DNA from: Pisaster brevispinus
Lineage: Eukaryota; Echinodermata; Asteroidea; Forcipulatida; Asteriidae
Assembly: GCA_023634235.1 (NCBI GenBank)
Contig: JAMKCF010000042.1
Span: 768,602 to 832,601, forward strand
DNA length: 64,000 bases
Reading direction: 5' to 3'
In this document: positions 1 to 13,000 of the stretch, piece after piece
Numbering within the stretch: the stretch's first letter is position 1
Layout of the letters: every line of letters begins with the position of its first letter
Program-made: the position numbers and the translations under genes
The notes under the pieces: model-generated
What the model was told of the DNA's origin: nothing
Databases searched by the model: none
What the model saw: only the letters and a program-made list of their open reading frames with translations

Positions 1-1029
1 ATGAATTTGCCATACAATGTTGACTCGTCGATAACAAATTATCAGCCAAGGTCGAATCTTCAGAATTGCCCAGCTGTACCATTTCAGAAAGAAGAAAAAA
101 TTGGTTTAAATACAGCAAATCTATCTGAAATCCGATTAAGATAAAATACCAAATATACATCAATCATTGTTCCTGGTCCTTTTTGGCACCAAATCACTTG
201 GCGAATGGTACAACGGAGCAAACATTTTGACAATATATCTTGTCTCATGACCGAAGAGAGCAACAAACGGTAAGGTCAAGATGCTAGGTCTGAAACTGGC
301 CCGTTAAATGTTATATAGCTTTTGTTCATAGATTTTGAGAAAGTTATAAACTATTTAAAGTTATTGCACGAAAAACAAAACCGCTGATGATAAGTGCTAG
401 TTAACTAACAGCCAACAAAGAAATATTGTGTCGGGGTTCCAACATTGTCTCTTGTCCATCATCTATTTACAAACAATTGTGCATGTTATAAAGTATTTTG
501 TACAAGTGGTCGTGGCATATAGGGAGAGAGAAAAAAAATTGCGAAATTCGGGCATCGCAATTTTAAGGTTTGCCAATATTGTACCCGGTATCACATAAAA
601 ATGATTTCAAACCAAATAATTCAATAAATCTCAGAGACTTCATTGGATTAGTTTGTCACCAAAGAAAAGTAAACCTATTCAATTGATGTGTTTACAATTC
701 TGCCCCACAGCGAGCGATTTCGTTGCGATAATACAAAATTACCTGTTTTGTTGGTGCCACAATGGTTGACCTCTGATTTTTTATTTGTTGCATACCCACA
801 AGCCTGGCATGGCAACGTTTGTAAAGACGACGAGAGATGACTGGTTGCGAACTAAGCTCCAGTCATAATTATTGTGGTTGGTACATAATTATGTGCAGTA
901 AGAAAAACAGCATTCCCCACTGCTTTATAAATAGTTTAGAAATAGCTGATTTCTCTAAGCTGTTATTAGGATTTCTAGTGAAATCAATTAATTGTCTTTG
1001 ATATGATAATTGACGAGGGGTAAAGCAAT
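1..1029. other. Upstream region of gene 1
   Basis: AT-rich sequence without a convincing exon or recognised repeat. It must contain the gene 1 promoter and any 5' UTR, but I cannot point to a TATA box or initiator with confidence. Confidence 0.5.
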
Positions 1030-4000
1030 ATGGCTGCACACGGCAATGGTGAAATGCAAGGTAAGTTTATTATTAATAACCGAACAATCTTTTAGATAAA
1101 ACGATTCAGTTCCATGTGTTCTGGACTGCACACAGAGACTTTGTGGATGATCATAATTTATGAAACCTTCCAGGGGTGTTTTGACAAAGTAATATGCCTA
1201 CGTTCAAATTGGTTCTGAGACAATAATGGATCTAGATAGTGCAAAGTATTTAGGCCTATATATTCTGGTTGATTTGTATGGAATTGTAAGTCAAATACGG
1301 AGTTTCATGGCACAGACAGATTGTACCGTACAATTAATGCAAGAACATGCATCAACTTATGGGCCCTATTTACAAAACCGCAATACAGTTGTATAGTAGC
1401 TTTGCCATAGACCCATCAGGCTATGACATTAAGTTTCAGAGTGCAACATGCGTATAACAAAAATCTCCTAAAGTATACGATTGGCTCAAGAGCCGGTTGG
1501 ATTTCTCAATGTTTTGACTATAATGTGCTCTACGGTCGTCTACAGTTTCAGCTGACACAACATGCTGTGATGCCCTGGGGAGAGCGGGCTGTATACTTGC
1601 GGTCGATTTGTCAAAATGTTCCATTTAGAAAAGGGTATCTTGTTCTAAATGAAAGCCACAAGTTAGAGGAATCTTTTAGATCCGTTTCCAGCCATGTTGT
1701 TATCACAGATTGTTGTAATGCCTTACCTATTCTGGACCAAAGTTCTTTAATAAGCACCATTTTCGAAGGGCTGATTTAAACTTAAATGTTAATCTTTCAT
1801 GTAAGGGAAGTATTACTATATATATTATTAGTGTGCAGGGTGGCTTGGTTTTTCCAAATTTGTTTTTCTTCAGAACATTCAATATGCTTTTCTAAAAACT
1901 TTTGTTGTTGTGGGTTTTTTTTACAGACTAACTGCATTTGTATTTACTTCGTATACTTTTGTGTGAATAATGTGAATGACGAAAGAAGGGAAATGTCGTT
2001 TTGACCCTGTTAAAATCCCATCAAACCTACTAACCAAATTCAGTCATACTAGTTACCAATTCACGTAAAAACCATTTACCAATTCCATGACAAACCCGTT
2101 ACCAAATCCCATCAAACCTGTTAACAAAATCCCCTCAAACTCGTTACCAGTTCACGAAACCAGTTACTGATTCCATGCTATAAAGGTAACCGCTACCAAA
2201 TCCCACCCAAACCCGTGTCCTAACCCCATCAGACCCTATACCAATTCCGTTCAGACCTGTAACCGTTTCCAGTTCCGTTGTGACTGGTATGCAGACCAAA
2301 AAGCCGTTTGCAGACTCGAGCCATTGGTTTACAGAACCCAGTTTAAACACTGAATATAGTGAGCATTGCACACAAAGCTATTATCATAAAGTTCACTACG
2401 AGGACTGTAGTGGTCTTCATCCATGTCAGCCATTTAGTCAACCACAGTGGACAGTAATATACTCTCTAGATGAGCGTCAATCTGTTTTGATCATATTCAT
2501 TAGTGACCCACATGCAGTGTGTTGACATAAACTTAATTCAAATTAATAGCTACAGATTTACATGGATAGCGGTTGCTTGAGGGTCAAATTTCCATTTATA
2601 TTGAACTTTATGTTGGCCGTTTATTTTGTTGGTTGTCTGCGTTTTTATTATGTTTTCTTAATTGTCTAAATTAGTTATGGTTCTTGTTCTATATGCTAAT
2701 GCCGGCCCTCAATAGACTAGCTGCAACCTGGTATTCAATTCCTCAAGAGACTGGAGCGACTTTCGGCTAATTCTGAAATGCCTCATGATAAACTATTCCA
2801 TGTTTATTATTCGCCATCTAGTTTTGTTAGTTGGGAAGATTGGGAAATGTATTTGGGGGAATAGTGCCACAGTCAGAGTATGTCATGAGAAGCTAGTTGG
2901 CTATGGGGCCATTGCAGATTTGAAAATACTTTGGTACCGTACGTAGACTTAAAAGAAATTTTCAAAATTTTCAAAATGGTTGCCGTTGCTTGTCATCTCC
3001 ACCAACTGTATTTTTCAAAAGGAAAAATCTGTGATGTCCCAATAGGCAAATGTCTTTCTCATGGCATACTCTGACTGTGCACGAAATTACATCTGGTATC
3101 ATCAAATGCAAAATCCCATCACCTATTCCTGCCGTACTATATAAACTGAAAAATTTGCCCTCTTGTAAAAGCTTACGGTTGAAAACCGGTACCTACCATT
3201 GCTAATGTAAAAGGCGTCGACGAGGATTTGATGACTGCAAACTCAAGTACATATCTGTAGATCAAGTGGCAACTACCGATGAGAAATTATTGGAGGAGCT
3301 CATTTTGTGTAATTAATTGAAAGAACTCAATGAAGTAGACTTTACGACGCGGGTTGGTTTGCTTGCGCATTTCCTGAGTGTTTGATGAATGCAAAACAAT
3401 TAGTAGTGAAGACACGACGTTAATAATGAAAACGTATGCCATTTTGAAGTGTTGACTCTTCTTATGTGAGCGGCTCGCCAGATATAAATGGGATCTGCAG
3501 TTACGCTGGAGTGTTCTCTTTTTTTTTTGCTGTTTGAATATTAGAAAATGTACATCAATGGCAGTGTTGGCAAAACTGCTGTTACTGGTTATAGCTCATT
3601 GGTACATAGTACTCATCGGTACTCTCTTTGAATCAAGTTAAGGTACAGCATCGGTCACGTCAGCAAAACTGCTGTTACTAGTACCCAGTACTCTCTTAAT
3701 CAAGATAGGTTACAACATTTGGTAGGTGTTGGTAAAACTGATGTTATTAGTACGCTTACCCAGTACTCTCTTAAACATGGCAAGTATCGGCGTTGGGATG
3801 TGTTGGCAAAACTACTGTTACCGGTTACAGCTTACCGGTACTCTCTTTGAATCAATATAAGGTACATCATTGGTCATGTCAGTAAAACTGCTGTTACTGG
3901 TGCTGTAGCGTAATTTCTATGTTTGAATGAAGATAAGGTAAATGAGTTATCTGCGTAAATTTGTCTCTAGGCCAACTGGTTTCCACTCATACCAGAACAA

Positions 4001-7000
4001 ACCGTGGTGAGGGAGAGTACGCTTACCTCATTTAGGTCCTTATGATTTTTAAGGTTAAAGGCTTCGAAACAACAACGGAAGAGCTCTTTTTTAAAGCTTT
4101 GAGGAAACATCTCTGGATATGTTGTGAACAACATTAAAGCTATGGCTACTTGTACTTGTTGTACACCGTAAACTGTTTTGCGATGAAACGATTGCACACC
4201 GACGTTCTTTTCTCTATATTTTGATTTTCCATCTTGATAATTTTTGATAATTTTGATAATTTTTTGCAGAAGAAGATCCAATGGAGACGATAAAGAGACG
4301 TCTTAAGGAAGTCGGAGGAATGGCCCATACAGACTCTCCAAGGGTTGTGGACAATGCTGTAGCTAGACTGGACACACCACTTCGGCGTCATGTGCAGGTA
4401 GGGAGAAAGAATTAAAATCTCTAGACCGTCGGACGGCAGGTGATCGACATTGTATATCCTTCTCAATATTCATTGGCGGATGTTGCATCGCATTTCTTGA
4501 GGACTCTTTAATGTAATTAGCTATCCGCAATCCTGTTTATGACGTGAATGGAGTTGACTCAGGTGTTTTTTTAAAGTTGCCTTGGGCACTGATTTGACAA
4601 TAAGGACCTAAGTTTTACATTGAATCTACGCAAATATTGACGAAAGATTAAACTCAATTGAATTTCAAGTCACAGGCTCTGTTTCTGAATCAATTTCTTC
4701 ACGCGTTACGGCTTTTGAATATTTCCTCAACATAATTTTAGTCGATATCATAAAGCGATTTTCTTGTTTGTTTTTTCCTCAGCGGCTGACGGTAGTAACA
4801 CCTCGTACTTATCGAAGACAGAGACAGAAAGAAAGAGGTTTTAAGGTGGGTGAGCTGATGCTCTCACAGAATATTTGAATATGATTTAATTCTTGATATT
4901 GCAAGTGACATGTGAATTCGATTTATACAATTTTATTTAATGAAAAATGTTCCAATCCAAAGGCCTATTAATTAGATCCAGGGGTAATGCTTGTTTTATA
5001 CAATCATTGCCTTAACATTTTCAGATAATCTATGCAGATGGAAGACCTGTTGGTATATATGTTAAGATTTGTAAAATTATATATATATAACTTTGTTCTT
5101 ATAGAACCAACTGCAGAAGAAAGCCTCTTGTCAAAAACTTTGTTCCTTTTAGGCAATCCATCGGGCTCCCGACTGGTTCACTTCTTCCTTTGTGCTTTTA
5201 TTGTGGTTTTGTTGTTGTTGTAGTTCTCTGTAATGTTTTTTTAATAACTGCCCGAGAAATAAAATGAGTATAAATAATAAATATGCAATATTCTTTTAGA
5301 TTCAGATGCTTCAGGCGTAGGCTTAGGCCATTTGAACTGTTATGTTTTGTATATTTTCAGAGTCATGCAATTCAAAAGTTCCGCTATGCTGCAACTATGG
5401 TTCTTATCCTGGTACGAGGTTGTCGGAAGGGGAGAAAGTAAGACGCATAACTATGTCTTAATATTTTTTCTGAGTTTTCACAAATTATGTTCGAAAAAAT
5501 AATTGCAGTAGCTGGGGAGTAAACCTATTTTGCTGTAGGCTTAATATGAAACATTAAAGACACTGCACTTTCGGAAGCACATCTCAGAGGCCTGTTCAAA
5601 ACTGCACCTTTTGGAACACTCACACAGCTCTGTGTTACATTCTCAAGTATGCATCAATGTGGAGACACCTATTGTTCTTTCCTTTGTCACTGTACTTAAC
5701 ATTTTCCCATTTCACACAAATGTCCTTCTTTTTTTCCCCTAATTTTTTTGTATCCTTGGTCTCCATAAGGTACCGAATATGAGCACATCCTTTTGTTCTG
5801 TGCACTATAGAAACAAAATGTATTCCTCGACACTGTAAAAAAAACAATGTGTGGACGTGTGTGTAAGTCCACATAGCGTGTACCCAGTCTTTTGCTCTCG
5901 GGTCCATACTTGGTGTCTGTCACCGCCGATTCTTATATAATATATTCTGATAATTACTGTTCTATTGTTTTGTGAGATCCTGAAAATTATGTACAATCAA
6001 TAAACGTACCCTAATTGTTGCATGGAGGAGAGTTGTTAGTTTTGGAATGTTCATTTCCTATACACAGAGATAATCTCGCTTTATGTGCCCACACAAAAGT
6101 ACACATATTCTTTTGTTACTTTATCATGTTTTTTTCTTTCAAATCAGTGTATATTTACCTTGTTCACCCTTTGTACTTCGCACTTGTTTGTTGTTTGTTC
6201 ATGCTATTGAACTTGCATGTACTTTATGTAAACATTGGAACTGATCACAGATACGCGCAGCCGGAAAACGTTTTTGAGAATCTGTCTTCTCGATCACCAA
6301 CGGGCTCATCTCTGGAGGAGACGAAAAGCACTCACGAGGCGGAACTCAGACATCTAAGCTCTGTATCGACAACAGTTAGAGCCAGCGTAAGTCTCCAGAG
6401 TCAAACCTAATGTACAGTTTCCACTCGCAATTAGTTTTACAATTTAACAATTCAAAATGTAATTCCACTTTTCAATCTGTCAACGTCTGCTCTGGGGATT
6501 GTAATTGAAAACTCCTTCTTTTTTGTCCCTTTCTTTCTATTAGTTTGCCTCCTCCCTCCCTCTTTCTCCTTCCCGCTTCCTCCAACCCCTTCCTTTCCCC
6601 TTTAACTGTGGTTGGATGGCTCTGTACAGGTGCTGGTCACCGGCTCTATCTAGCAATACACTGCCGATTTGTTGTTAATATTTGTCTATACTGTGTGTAA
6701 TTGTAAATATATTCTCTACTTTTTATATAATTTATTTATCTATTTATTACCTTGTATATTTCTTTTTGTAGTGTTGCGCCAGTGACAAAGTGTAATAACA
6801 AAAATAAAATAGAAATAAAATAAATAAATTTCATTCTAAACGTCATTAACTCTTAACTTCTCCAAAGGTGCTCTTTAGTGTTTTGTTTCATCTAGCCGAC
6901 TCTATTTTCTGTTCTTTAATTTGCAATTTCCATTTAATACATTTTAAAGCAGTTATGCCTACTACTCTACAATTCAAATAACTCGGCAAAAAGTGGTTAC

Positions 7001-10000
7001 TGTGAACTCTTGAAAGGACGTTGTTGTTTTTTGTACTGATTATTATTAATTTTGAATTAATTTGTGGATCTTTTGTTTAATCTTGTTTCTAGATCGGCTG
7101 GGATCTACAGATGAATCTGATTGCGCAGCCGCAGTACCGAACACCCGATCAATTGAAACATGTTGGTATTTCAGCTTCCATCTTACACATTAAATATACA
7201 GGATTATTGTTGTAAAAAAAAGTACACTTTTGTCAAGTACAAATAATAGAATGTTTCATCAGAAATGCTATCTTAAAAAAAAAAACTGTTTGCAAATTTG
7301 ATCCATATGTATCTTGCCATACAAACTTGTTATGTACCCAAAATATGGCATTGATGTTAAATTTTTGTTGCTATAATTACCCCCAGACATGTTTTCCCAT
7401 TCCCTTGCATATTTTAACCTTCCTATAATAATCACTTATCAATGGCCAAAATAAAAAAGAAACCAAAAAAGGATCAAACTTTCGTGCGTAGTTTTCTTGG
7501 AACGCAACTTTGCACATTTAATTGCTTATCCCCTTTCCTGATACAACTTTCGTGACGCACTTCTCCAGGGCACAAGATGATTTGTCTCATTGCTCTTACT
7601 ATTAATTGCTAGAATGTTTTTTCTTTATCTATTATTATCTTTTAAATCAAGCAATCTTAATCCTTTCAGAGGTAATTTATAATCTTGTGGTTCATGACAT
7701 TCTTCAGATGAACTTAACAGTTTTCCAATGATCAATGTTCCACCCGTTTTGTTTAACTAACATAATTTACTTTAGGGTTTAACAAAGAAAATTTTACTAC
7801 CCACTGGGCACGACAGTTAAAGGTTGAATGGTTTCTGACTGGCACCTGTGAACAAAATATATTGACAAAATAGGGAGACCGCCAAAATTGGGGCTAAATA
7901 GCTCAGCTGGTTAATTCGGAGGTCGCAGGTTCAGGTCCCGCTCTAGTCAAATTTTGTTTTTCAATCCTAAATTATAAAAACATTTACCCAGTCATATTCC
8001 CTTGTGGTTTTTTACTTGGTAATATAATTTGTGTACGTTGTTGGGGTTTTTTTTGCTACAGATTTTATACATGATTCGCGCCAACAAAGCCTTCAAGATG
8101 TTTCCTAGTGATTCCGAATTGGAGTTAGCTCGTCGTATCTCCTACGAGCGTTATGATGCCGATAGAATCATCGCTCACCAGGGCAGACCTCCAGAGCGAT
8201 TCTATTACATTCTATCTGGAAAAGGTAAACTGGTTAGTCTTAAGGGTGTTATCTAAGGGATGCTCTAACCTTTGACCCGCATAGCTAGCAGCGTAGATGG
8301 TGAACTCAGCAAACGATTGCGCGTGCCCAAGTGACACACGAGTGCCCAACTGTAGATTTGCTTATTAACCTTTTCGGATGGAAAAAAACATTTGTCCAAA
8401 AAGGGTTGCAAGTGGAAACATTTTTAATCGGAACTGGATTATGTATTTTTTGGATTTATATTATAATCCTAACCTTGCGGTTTTTGTACACATTTATTTC
8501 CCTTATATATATTTTTTAATGGAGAGCATAACATTTCATGATACTTCTTCAGGGAACCTTAAATGGATTGAAGATCTTGTTTACTGCTAGGAGAACTATT
8601 TGATTGATATATTGATAAAGACACGATGCAATTAATTGTGACCGGATTGTGTATTTTTTTTCCCCAGTAAATCTTCAACGGGAATATGAGCTTCAAACCG
8701 GTAAAGTGACGAAGTCCCTCGGGTGTCTTAAAAAGGGCACCTTTACGGATGTGAGTATTACGTTCAACGAATAAACGTTTGCAACCTACACGTAATCTTG
8801 AATCAACCCTACGTCACTATTTACGCAAGGGATGTGACTAAATTTAAATGTATAGTATCGCCTTATACTGTGATCATCGAATAGTAAGGACATGCTGTGA
8901 TTTAAATGTTTGTGGTTGCGACACTCTTGTATTTTAAACTATTTTGCTACCTATAGACCATCAATAAACCAAACAACAGTTAGGACATGGGGGGCTTCAC
9001 ATAATGGCTGGTGGTCGAGTTAGTAATATTGTAATGAAAAAGAAGAAACTAATACATGTATATAGCTGTTCACATGTCTTCAAACTAACTACTCCTAGTG
9101 GTGGGTGTAGCCTATTGAAGCAAAGAGGAAGGATGGGAGGGACCTCCTTGAGATGAAGGATCTGGTCCATATTTCACAAAGCACTAAGATTCATCTAATG
9201 ATGAGTAGTCAGTATTACCATTGTGATTTGTTTTGTGACATCACACTTTGCCTAGCAGTTAAGATTGATTCGCACCTAAGATCAGTTTTTAAACTTTTTG
9301 TGAAATCGAGCACTGGGGCCTTATAGACCCCTGCTTTGAGTTTCATTCTATCTTTCATTTTCCCAATCTGGTTTTCGATTGTATTCAGCCTGAAGAGTTG
9401 GAGAAGCAGTGGAATCGCCAGTCTAGTCTCATATGCGAAGGATCAGTAGAGGTTCTTCTCTTGAACAAGGAGGTAAGAACCCCCCCCCCTATAACCTACT
9501 TCCACACGACGTCCTTTCAGTATAGGGTACCCTCGCCTGGAGGTCAAAAAGGGTGCTTTTCATTGGCCAATCCTGGGCACCCCGCAAGTTCAAATCTGTG
9601 CGTTTCCATTGATTCATCATCGGGTTACCTCTTAGATGGCGGCTTGATGACGTTAGTGCATAAGGTCTATACTGTCCTCATAGACTGGCGGACTGAGGGT
9701 GTGATGGTGCTGACTTGTTGTTCACCTGCCCACCTAACCCGTCCTAATGGCGTGATGGGACGACTGAAGAGATTTGTTATAAGCTATCTCCTGTTCAAAC
9801 CAAACAGTTCATTTTGTCAAAGAACACTAACAAATAACCAAAACTGCCTTTTTTAAATCTTGTGATGAGAAGTCTCTTCATGTATTATTTATCTCCATAC
9901 ATTTCAGGATTTTTTTCATCTGCATAACTCTCACGCAGGACCGCCGTTAGATTTCCTAAGGTGAGCGAAACTTTCATAACAATGTTTGCCAACGTCATAA

Positions 10001-13000
10001 TGATGGCAACCTCATTGATTGTCTCCAACGTCAAAATGTTTCAGGTGTAATATTCAAATGAAGTCGGACTCCCGCCTTTTTGTAAGGTTTCCAGTTGCAC
10101 AGTCGACCACTACAGTCGTTGATGACGGACCAGATCAATTGGCCGTTTTGAGATATGGTAGACAGTATACGGAAGTGCACTGTTTGGTTTGGGTGTATAC
10201 ACAGACAAATTTACCCAAACCACATAATATTGTCATACTGCTTCAACCATATCTCAAATGGTTTATTGGCTTGATTTTGTGAAGTCTGTTGTCAGACCTG
10301 TTTGAGATGTTGTATTTTATTTAATTGTCTTTGATACATTCCATTATTGCTCTTACTTCTTCATTGATAAAACCTGTGTCATTATGACGTCAGTGCACTT
10401 CCTTAGTCAAATATCCACACCTGGCTATTGGGCTCATCAGCTGATAGTCCAACACCTTACCCAAAGACATTAGCCAAAGATGTAGCCAGAGGTAATCAAT
10501 ACAGACACAGCGGCTTTGGCTATCATTTGAGTCTCTCGATTCATTTGAGTCTATTGATTCTCTAACATTCTCTTAACTCGATTCTCTAACAATGGCCATA
10601 GCCCAATGTCTACCTCAATCAGAAGATAGTCAAATCTCAGTAATCGAATAATTTTGTAACATTATTTATGTTTTTGTAGATCGCAATATTTATTCATGGA
10701 GTTTCCCTGTCAGCTCTTCATCAACCATCCAGAGGCAATAGAATACAAATTTTATGGGTGAGCGGTAAAACTTAATAATTAAGCAATTATTCTTCTCACT
10801 TTACATTGTTTCAATTTTTCATCCAATGGTACATAATAATCATCTTTTCGAAATCGAGTTGCTTTTGCCAACAGTGACCCCAACCCTCAAAGTAAGACCT
10901 CATATGTATAAAGGGTGTCTTCCCCAAATTTACAGTGATCTACCCCCATTCAAACCTCCACCCACACTGCTACCATCGTAAAAATGGCGTGTTATTGATT
11001 TCTTCTTTAAAACAGTGTTCATAATGTTTTTGACATTTCTATTATATACTGTTATTGTTTACAGACCAGAACGGCTGGTAACAAAGGATACAAACAATAC
11101 ACGGTGGATGTACGTCATCAAGTCGGTAAGTTCATACAAATATAGGGCTAGATAGCTCAGTTAGTAGTACGTTAACCTTGAGGTCGCAGGTTCAAATCCC
11201 GCTCTATAGTAATTTGTTTTTCTTTGTTCAACCCAAAATTGATACAAATGTTTCACCTGTATTATGTCTAGTTGGGTTCCATTTTTTATCAGAAATAAAC
11301 CACTGCAGGGTTCACATGCATCCTAACAATTCCCTGGTCAGAATCGACCCGGGTCCAGGTCACGTGGGATCATTGTAACCTGAAATGTGTCAAAATGACA
11401 CAGAAAATGCTCTAATTGACGCTGAACCGGGGTCACTATCCCATTATTTTGATCAGTTTCTGGCTTAGCTTGATCCGGAAAGGGATCAGGGGCCCTGGGA
11501 CTCATAATCCAGGTCAATTCTGACCCGTAAGTGTTTAGAGTTTGATAATGTTCATCGTGGCTGAGGTCAAGTTTAGTCCTTTCGTTGTTCGGACAAATTT
11601 TGTCACATGTAATTGAGACACACGTACTTACAATCATTTGTTTTTTCTTTCAGGGCAAGTGTAAATGTATACGACGGCAATTAGTTGCCGACATCAAAGA
11701 CGATACAAAATTCAGTGAGGTAAAAGGGATAGACAAACTTGGATACGTCAAACAGCCGTCGCATGCAGACGGTAAGCAAACCGATTTACCATCAAATCTG
11801 TATCCTCTGTGATGGATAAGAAAATAACACCATGTTACAAAAACACAACAGCAATTCCACGCACCCTAAAATATTATTAATACTTCAAAATGAGGGGTTA
11901 TTATAAAAAGTGTAATTTCTCGAAATTGTTTGTCAAACTTACTGTGTAGCTATGCTTGGAGCTGGATTAAAGAAACTTGTTAGAGAAGGCCAGAGAATCA
12001 TTGATCATGATAATGAGGTATGTAAAAAAAATCTGTCTTTAGTGTTAGTCAGTCCCTTGCTTTTTCTATTTTGTTTCTATAATTATTATAATTTTTTGGA
12101 CAGCATTTACATTTTCAAATGTGGAAGGCAGTGGCTGTACTTTAAGACTAACTTATTTCATTAAAAAACTGCATGAGCTTTCGTAGCAATAACTACTCCA
12201 TCGTATGCAATAACGGTTATTTAAATGCATTTATTTGGCTTGTCCCCTTCACGGTGAGGTAGTTCAGTGGTGCTATCAAAGCTCATGCAATTCTTTTTAA
12301 TGTCTATTAGTTAGGCTAGTCTTAAAGTGGTACTACTACCTTCATTGTTTGATCTAATCAGACTAACACGACTATCTCTATATCATTTTCAATGTGTATT
12401 TGAGCTTTTTGATATCGTGTTAACATGTTTTACACTGTACACATTGGCTTTTTTTTTCAAAGTCACGTAGTTTTCTATAACGTCCGTTATTTATGTCGTC
12501 TCTTAGTATCATGAGATCAACCTGGTAGTAATAAGTTCCCACCTGTGTCCTTTCAAGTTTATGTTTCATGTAAAATAAATAACCTCTGCTTATCTTTCGT
12601 TTTCTAGATGAGTAAAATTTTGGAAGTCGAGAAGGCCAACGTTGTTGGTAACCCGTACGTTGGTACCCTGGGTATTAGCATCAGAGAAACACCAGCGGTA
12701 ATTACAATGTTATTCATACGTAAATTTATGTATATGAGAAACTTTTGTATTTCGGTTGTTTTGCTCTCTTGTTACTGCTGGCTTTTTTAAAAACTCAACT
12801 GTTTATCATTTTTTATTTTGCTTCTATAACATACATTTACGATTAGTGCTTACAATTTCTAATACAACTGTCTTGTTTCTTCGTACAGACGCCGGGATTA
12901 TCCAGTCACATGACGTCACGATTACGTCTTAGATCTTCCATAGTATCGTCACCTGACCCCGATTTTCTTGATTGTAAGCAGAAGCCATGCATTCACCAAG

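Noticed and set aside
9398..9856. 152-codon ORF on the + strand
   Set aside because: Only the first 75 bases are exon 9 of gene 1; the rest reads through the intron past a good GTAAGA donor.
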